Part shown: one piece after another, positions 60,080 to 64,000 of the stretch
Position numbering within the stretch: the first letter of the stretch is position 1
How the letters are laid out: each line of letters opens with the position of its first letter
Assembly (NCBI RefSeq): GCF_022664455.2
Contig: NZ_JAKRKC020000001.1
Span: forward strand, 5,895,001-5,959,000
Length of the DNA stretch: 64,000 nt
Origin: Actinomadura luzonensis
GTDB lineage: Bacteria > Actinomycetota > Actinomycetes > Streptosporangiales > Streptosporangiaceae
Direction of reading: 5' to 3'
Notes under the pieces: generated by a model
Seen by the model: the letters and a program-made list of their open reading frames with translations, nothing else
Databases searched by the model: none
Told to the model about the DNA's origin: nothing
Program-made: the position numbers and the translations under genes

Positions 60080-60850
60080 ATGCGCACCCGTTCGGTGGTG
60101 AGCCGCGGCCGGGTCGGCGTGATCGTCGCACCCGCCAACCCGTCGGCGGAGCCGGAGCTGACCCGCCTGCTCGGGTCGCGGGCCGACATGCACGTCGCCC
60201 GCCTCCCGGTCCGGCGCGGGCTGCCCCTGGCCGAGCGCCTGGAGAGCTACAACGACGACCTGCCCCTCATGGTCTTCGCCTTCGACGGCCTGCCGCTCAA
60301 CGCCATGGTCGTGGCCTGCAGCGAGCCCCGCTACCTGCTCGGCCCCGACGAGGACCGCGAGCAGTGCGCCCGGCTGGGCGCGCTGGCCGGGACGCCGTTC
60401 GCCTCGGCGACCCTGGCCACGCGGGAGGCGCTGGAGCACGTCGGGGTGAGCGACATCGTGCTCGTCTCGCCGTACCAGCCGTGGCTGACGGAGCTGGCCG
60501 AGCGCTTCTGGAAGACCGCGGGGCTGACCGTCACCCAGACCGTGCAGGTCCGCGCCAAGAGCGGCTTCTCGTCGTACGCGGTCACCCCGTCGGAGCTGAT
60601 CAGCCAGGTCGAGCTGGCGGACGTGCCCGGCGACGCGGTGCTGCTGTTCACCGGCACCGGCCTGCCCACGCTGCCCGTGCTCGGCCCGCTGAGCACCGGC
60701 AACGAGCGCCTGCTGCTCACCTCGAACCTCTGCACCGCCTGGTGGGCGCTGTCGCAGGCCACCGGCCAGCACGTGACGCTCAGCCGGGTGCCCCACCACA
60801 GTCCCGTCCCGCGCAGCCCCGTACCGGCGCAGGGGAGGCGCCCGGCATGA
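60080..60850 (+). CDS. Asp/Glu racemase-superfamily protein, maleate isomerase-like
   Basis: 256 residues with the fold marks of the maleate isomerase/arylmalonate decarboxylase group: VGVIVAPANPSAEPEL at the N terminus, the first catalytic Cys in VVACSEPRYLLG (about residue 80), and the second Cys in LTSNLCTAWWALS (about 221). Such enzymes use a Cys pair to isomerise maleate or decarboxylate malonates. The start at 60080 follows GAGGAG. Its stop overlaps the ATG of the FAD monooxygenase gene, so the two make a catabolic pair; an aromatic or N-heterocyclic acid pathway is a guess. Confidence 0.85.
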   Translation: MRTRSVVSRGRVGVIVAPANPSAEPELTRLLGSRADMHVARLPVRRGLPLAERLESYNDDLPLMVFAFDGLPLNAMVVACSEPRYLLGPDEDREQCARLGALAGTPFASATLATREALEHVGVSDIVLVSPYQPWLTELAERFWKTAGLTVTQTVQVRAKSGFSSYAVTPSELISQVELADVPGDAVLLFTGTGLPTLPVLGPLSTGNERLLLTSNLCTAWWALSQATGQHVTLSRVPHHSPVPRSPVPAQGRRPA

Positions 60851-62043
60851 ACGGCGTCATCGTGGTGGGAGCGGGGCCGGCGGGCCTGACCGCGGCGCTC
60901 TCGCTGGCCAGGACGGGGATCCCGGTCACCGTCCTGGAGAGCGGGAGCGAGCCGCAGCGGCAGCCGCGCGCCTGCACCTTCCACCCGGCCACGCTCGACC
61001 TGCTCGACGAGCTGGGCGTGGCGGCGCGGCTGGTCGCCGGCGGGCGCGTCGTGGACCGGGTCCAGTGGCGCGACCGGGCGGGCGCCGTGCTGGCCGAGAT
61101 GGGCATGAACCGGCTGGACGGGCTCACCAGGCACCCGTACCGGGTGCACGCCGACCAGACCGCGCTCACCTCGCTGCTGCTGACCGTGCTCGGCGTCTAC
61201 CCGGACGTGGACGTGCGCTTCGGCGCCCGCGTGGACGGCGTGGCCGAGGGCGGCACCGGCATCCGGGTCCGCGTCGGCCACACCTGGACGCGGGCCCGGT
61301 ACCTGATCGCCGCCGACGGCGCGCAGAGCACGGTCCGGGCCGAGCTGGGGCTGCCGCTCCCCCGGGCGGGGCAGCTCGCGACGGCGCTGCGGGTCTTCAC
61401 CGACTCGCCGCTGGACCGGCTCATGCCGGGCCTGGCGCCGCTGACGTACGTGCGCGACGTCCAGCAGTCGTGCACGCTGCTGGGGCTGCCCGACCACTGG
61501 CGGATCATCTTCAAGATCCCGCTGGACGGGCACGAGCCGCTGTCGGCGGCGAACCTGTCGCTGCTGGTCCGCCGGACGCTGCCGGGCCTCGGCGGGCCGG
61601 TCAGGGTGACCGGCGCGGACCGCTTCGCGCTGTCGCGGGGCGTGCTGCCCTCCTACCGGTGCGGGCGGGTGCTGTTCGTCGGCGACGCGGCGCACCTGAC
61701 CTCGACGGTCGGCGGGCTCAACATGAACGCCGGCCTGCACGACGCCTTCGAGGCGGCCCAGGTGATCGCCGCCGTGCTCGGCGGCCACGCCCGGCCGGCC
61801 GCGCTGGAGGCGTGGGCGTGGCGGCGGCGCTCGGTGCTGATGCGGCGGGTGCTGCCACCCGGCGAGACGCGGCCGGCGGGCGTGCGCGAGCACGACAGCG
61901 CCCGGCTGGCCGCGGCCATGGACGGGCTGCGGGCGATCGCCGGCGACCCCGACGCGACCCGGGCCTACCTGGCCAAGGCCTCCCTGCTCGACGCCGCGCC
62001 GGAGCGGCTCGGCGCGGTGCGGGGCAAGAGCGTGACGTTCTGA
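60847..62043 (+). CDS. FAD-dependent aromatic-type monooxygenase
   Basis: 398 residues. PHBH-type flavoprotein hydroxylase: GAGPAGLTAAL (Rossmann, about 7-17), the DG motif AADGAQSTVRAELGL (about 154-168) and the GD motif VLFVGDAAHLTSTVGGLNMN (about 275-294). These enzymes hydroxylate phenols, hydroxy-acids or related rings with NAD(P)H. It is translationally coupled (ATGA) to the isomerase-like gene. The same pairing of a flavin hydroxylase with a maleate isomerase occurs in nicotinate breakdown (NicC, NicE), but no other nic-type gene is present here. Confidence 0.9.
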   Translation: MNGVIVVGAGPAGLTAALSLARTGIPVTVLESGSEPQRQPRACTFHPATLDLLDELGVAARLVAGGRVVDRVQWRDRAGAVLAEMGMNRLDGLTRHPYRVHADQTALTSLLLTVLGVYPDVDVRFGARVDGVAEGGTGIRVRVGHTWTRARYLIAADGAQSTVRAELGLPLPRAGQLATALRVFTDSPLDRLMPGLAPLTYVRDVQQSCTLLGLPDHWRIIFKIPLDGHEPLSAANLSLLVRRTLPGLGGPVRVTGADRFALSRGVLPSYRCGRVLFVGDAAHLTSTVGGLNMNAGLHDAFEAAQVIAAVLGGHARPAALEAWAWRRRSVLMRRVLPPGETRPAGVREHDSARLAAAMDGLRAIAGDPDATRAYLAKASLLDAAPERLGAVRGKSVTF

Positions 62044-62079
62044 GTGACCGTTCCGGCGGGATGGAGGAGGTGACGGCGG

Positions 62080-63807
62080 ATGTGGCGGACGCTGTCCGAC
62101 GACGCGCGGCAGGCCATCCGCGACCTGTGCGACCAGCACGGCGCGCGCCTGTACGACTACTGCCGCACCGAGCTGGCCGCGGGCGACGCCGAGCAGGCGG
62201 TCGCCGGGGCCCTGCTGACGGCCCACCTGTACGCCGACCGCATGACGGACCCGGCGCTGCGCCGCCCCTGGTTGTACGCGCTGGCCCGCGCGCACCGCGC
62301 GGTCGTGGCCAAGCCCGCCAGCATCGGCTCGTGGTCGCGTCCCGGCCGCATGTCGGAGCTGCTGCCCGAGGCCCTGCTGTCGCTGGAGCGGCCCCAGCGT
62401 GAGCTGCTGGACCTGTCGGTCCGGCACGGCCTGGCCGACGCCGAGCTGGCCACCGTCTTCGAGCTGGACGAGGCCGAGGTGCGCGCGATCGTGGCGCGGG
62501 CCGCGGCCGGCCTGGAGGAGTGGTTCGCCGCGATCATCGCCGCGCGCGGCCCCGGCGGCTGCGCCGACCTGACCGCCCGCGTGTCGGCGTGGGTCGCCGC
62601 GCCCGGCCGCCGGGCCAGGGCCAGGATCGGCCGCCACATTCAGTCCTGTGCGACCTGCCGGGCCGCGCCCAGGACGATGACGGCCGGGGCGCTGCTGCGC
62701 CGCCTGCCGATCGCCACGCTGCCCGGCACGCTACCGAACCGGCTGGCGTCTGCGCAGCCGTTGCCCGGCGAGGGACCTCTCTGGCGGGCTGACGGCTTCC
62801 CCGTGCAGGCACGCACACTGGTGGAGACCGGCCCCGCGGAGACTGGCCGCTGGGCCGTCGTCCCGCCGGTCGCCGACGCCGAGCCGTCCGTCCCCGTCGC
62901 CGACCCCACGACGGCGACGCAGGGAAAGCCCTGGTCGGCGGCGGGCGCGGCCGCCGCCGACCAGGAGCTCCCGGCCGCTCCGGCGGTGCGCGGGCGGCAC
63001 CCGTTCGCGCCGCCGAGCCGGACCAGGGCCTTCCGCGGGGGCGCGTACACCGACAAGCTCGTCTACACCACCGCGCTCAAGGGCGAGAGCAACGGCCACG
63101 CCAGGACCCCCGACGCGATCATCCGCTACGGCGGGATCACGATGAGCGGCGAGCCGGACGGCGCCGCGGGCAAGCAGTGGCAGGAGTACTGGAAGGAGCC
63201 GCCGGACGACGACGCCGAGACCGGCGCGCCGATCCGGGCGGTGGCCAGGCTGGCGCTGCTCATGGGCGTCGGCCTGCTGGCGGCGGGCCTGGTGTGGGCG
63301 CTGCTGAACGCCCGCGACCACCCCGCCGTGATCACCAAGGCGGCGGCGCAGACCAGCGTGCTGCTGGAGCGGCCGTCGAAGTGGGTGGCGAAGGTGACGG
63401 CGCCCTCCGCCGCGCCCGCGCCCGCCCCTGGCTCGGGGCTGACCAGCGTGGCGCGGGCGGCGGAGCTGCCGCGGCCCGCGCCGCCGGTGGCGCGGCTGTC
63501 GCCCGCGTCGGTGTCGCTCGGCGCGGCGCGCGCCGGGTCGTTCGCGCTGGCGTGCACGGGCCGCTGCACGATCATCTCGGCCACCGCCACCCCGGGCCTC
63601 GCGGTCTCCGGCACCCGCTTCCGGGTACGGGAGTCCGCGGACCGGGCGAGCTGCGGCGACCCGGAGCGGAGCGGCCGGATCGTGGTCCGCTGGACCGGCA
63701 CGGCCACCGGCGACGGCGTCCGCACCGGCGGGACGACGGCGGCCGGCGGCACGCTGACCCTCGCCGTCACGTGGACGGCCGGCCGAGGCTGGAGCCCCTG
63801 CGCCTAG
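62080..63807 (+). CDS. Membrane-tethered sigma-like protein: ECF-like region, zinc finger, membrane helix and outer domain
   Basis: 575 residues. The first 150 look like an ECF sigma factor: a region-2-like part (about 1-75) and a region-4-like helix pair (LPEALLSLERPQRELLDLSV and HGLADAELATVFELDEAEV). Then HIQSCATC (His186, Cys190, Cys193) resembles the HxxxCxxC zinc motif of anti-sigma factors. A Pro/Ala-rich linker, one membrane helix (about 388-410) and a C-terminal Ig-like beta domain with cysteines follow. So sigma-like and anti-sigma-like parts sit in one chain. It may regulate itself at the membrane, or be a degenerate, non-sigma scaffold. GGAGGAGG precedes the ATG. Confidence 0.78.
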   Translation: MWRTLSDDARQAIRDLCDQHGARLYDYCRTELAAGDAEQAVAGALLTAHLYADRMTDPALRRPWLYALARAHRAVVAKPASIGSWSRPGRMSELLPEALLSLERPQRELLDLSVRHGLADAELATVFELDEAEVRAIVARAAAGLEEWFAAIIAARGPGGCADLTARVSAWVAAPGRRARARIGRHIQSCATCRAAPRTMTAGALLRRLPIATLPGTLPNRLASAQPLPGEGPLWRADGFPVQARTLVETGPAETGRWAVVPPVADAEPSVPVADPTTATQGKPWSAAGAAAADQELPAAPAVRGRHPFAPPSRTRAFRGGAYTDKLVYTTALKGESNGHARTPDAIIRYGGITMSGEPDGAAGKQWQEYWKEPPDDDAETGAPIRAVARLALLMGVGLLAAGLVWALLNARDHPAVITKAAAQTSVLLERPSKWVAKVTAPSAAPAPAPGSGLTSVARAAELPRPAPPVARLSPASVSLGAARAGSFALACTGRCTIISATATPGLAVSGTRFRVRESADRASCGDPERSGRIVVRWTGTATGDGVRTGGTTAAGGTLTLAVTWTAGRGWSPCA

Positions 63808-63817
63808 CAGGAGCCCC

Positions 63818-63853
63818 AGCCGTGCTTCCTAGAAGAGCCGTGCTTCCTAGAAG
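63818..63853. repeat. 18-bp tandem duplication spanning a stop codon
   Basis: AGCCGTGCTTCCTAGAAG occurs twice exactly (63818 and 63836). The minus-strand gene stops within the second copy (63847-63849); the first copy repeats the stop downstream. Confidence 0.96.
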
Positions 63854-64000
63854 AACTGGAACTTCGCCTCAGGCTGCGGCAGCTCGACCCGGTCCGGGCC
63901 GTGGAACCTGGCCTTGTCCTGCGGCATGTCCGTCAGCGGCGTCCCGAGCACGAACGGCACGACGACGCTGCTCTTCGCCAGGTCGACCGTGACGGTGGCG
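63847..64000 (-). CDS. C-terminal end of an unknown minus-strand gene (cut by the window edge)
   Basis: The last 51 codons are open to the window end and read ...VTVDLAKSSVVVPFVLGTPL followed by TDMPQDKARFHGPDRVELPQ and PEAKFQFF, then stop. Codon use is normal for this genome. The beta-strand-like composition suggests an Ig-like or secreted domain. No family can be named from this fragment. Confidence 0.65.
   Translation of the reverse strand, partial: ATVTVDLAKSSVVVPFVLGTPLTDMPQDKARFHGPDRVELPQPEAKFQFF

Noticed and set aside
1..64000. tRNA, rRNA, insertion sequence, integrase or prophage genes
   Set aside because: No T-loop/anticodon pattern, transposase DDE motif, recombinase motif or phage structural gene was noticed on reading both strands; a tRNAscan or profile search could still find a weak one.

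Overview
The window is 64 kb of very GC-rich DNA (third codon positions almost all G or C, many GTG/TTG starts) from a filamentous actinobacterium. PPGK-type glucokinase, an SSI-family inhibitor, an HTH-DUF5753 regulator, a DUF574-type methyltransferase, STAND/TPR regulators and a bacterial terpene synthase all point to an actinomycete of the Streptosporangiales/Streptomycetales kind; Streptosporangiaceae is my best guess, by inference only. It reads as ordinary chromosome: no tRNA or rRNA gene, insertion sequence, integrase, prophage or CRISPR array was seen. Both ends cut through genes.

1-11 kb: end of a Baeyer-Villiger-type monooxygenase, M19 dipeptidase, SSI-type protease inhibitor, GNAT protein, divergent Nramp-like transporter, and a WYL regulator overlapping a C45 Ntn-hydrolase. 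Facing these is a translationally coupled fadD/acyl-CoA dehydrogenase pair operon, divergent from a TetR regulator. 11-21 kb: AurF-like diiron oxygenase and SDR, methyltransferase, copC-copD, a His-rich membrane protein, GNAT, CYP125/124-like P450 and PaaI-like thioesterase. The acyl-CoA, diiron, SDR, monooxygenase and P450 genes look like catabolism of a hydrophobic (lipid, terpenoid or steroid-like) substrate; this is inferred.

21-30 kb: a signal-anchored alpha/beta hydrolase fused to an ABC ATPase with its permease, a decayed SDR fragment among short repeats, a GNAT protein, a conserved 42-residue acidic protein, a STAND/TPR protein and a lone class I terpene synthase. 30-44 kb: PAC2 protein, Gfo/Idh oxidoreductase, tyrosine phosphatase, an unknown membrane protein tail-to-tail with a membrane-anchored STAND/TPR protein, secreted M6 metalloprotease, PucR regulator with an apparently metal-site-less amidohydrolase, MarR divergent from an ABC exporter, and an MFS exporter.

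44-52 kb: a small stress island (Hsp20, MerR/HspR-like regulator, hemerythrin protein, acidic DUF5709-like protein), then HAD hydrolase, HrpA helicase and polyphosphate glucokinase. 52-64 kb: secreted TIGR03118 protein, TenA-like protein, HAD hydrolase, DUF4253 protein, DUF574 methyltransferase, a two-HTH DUF5753 regulator, an unknown repeat-tailed protein, a maleate-isomerase-like/FAD-monooxygenase pair, and a membrane-tethered sigma-like protein.

A recurring feature is short tandem repeats (12-33 bp). They make low-complexity inserts inside enzymes and often lie on or next to stop codons at gene 3' ends.
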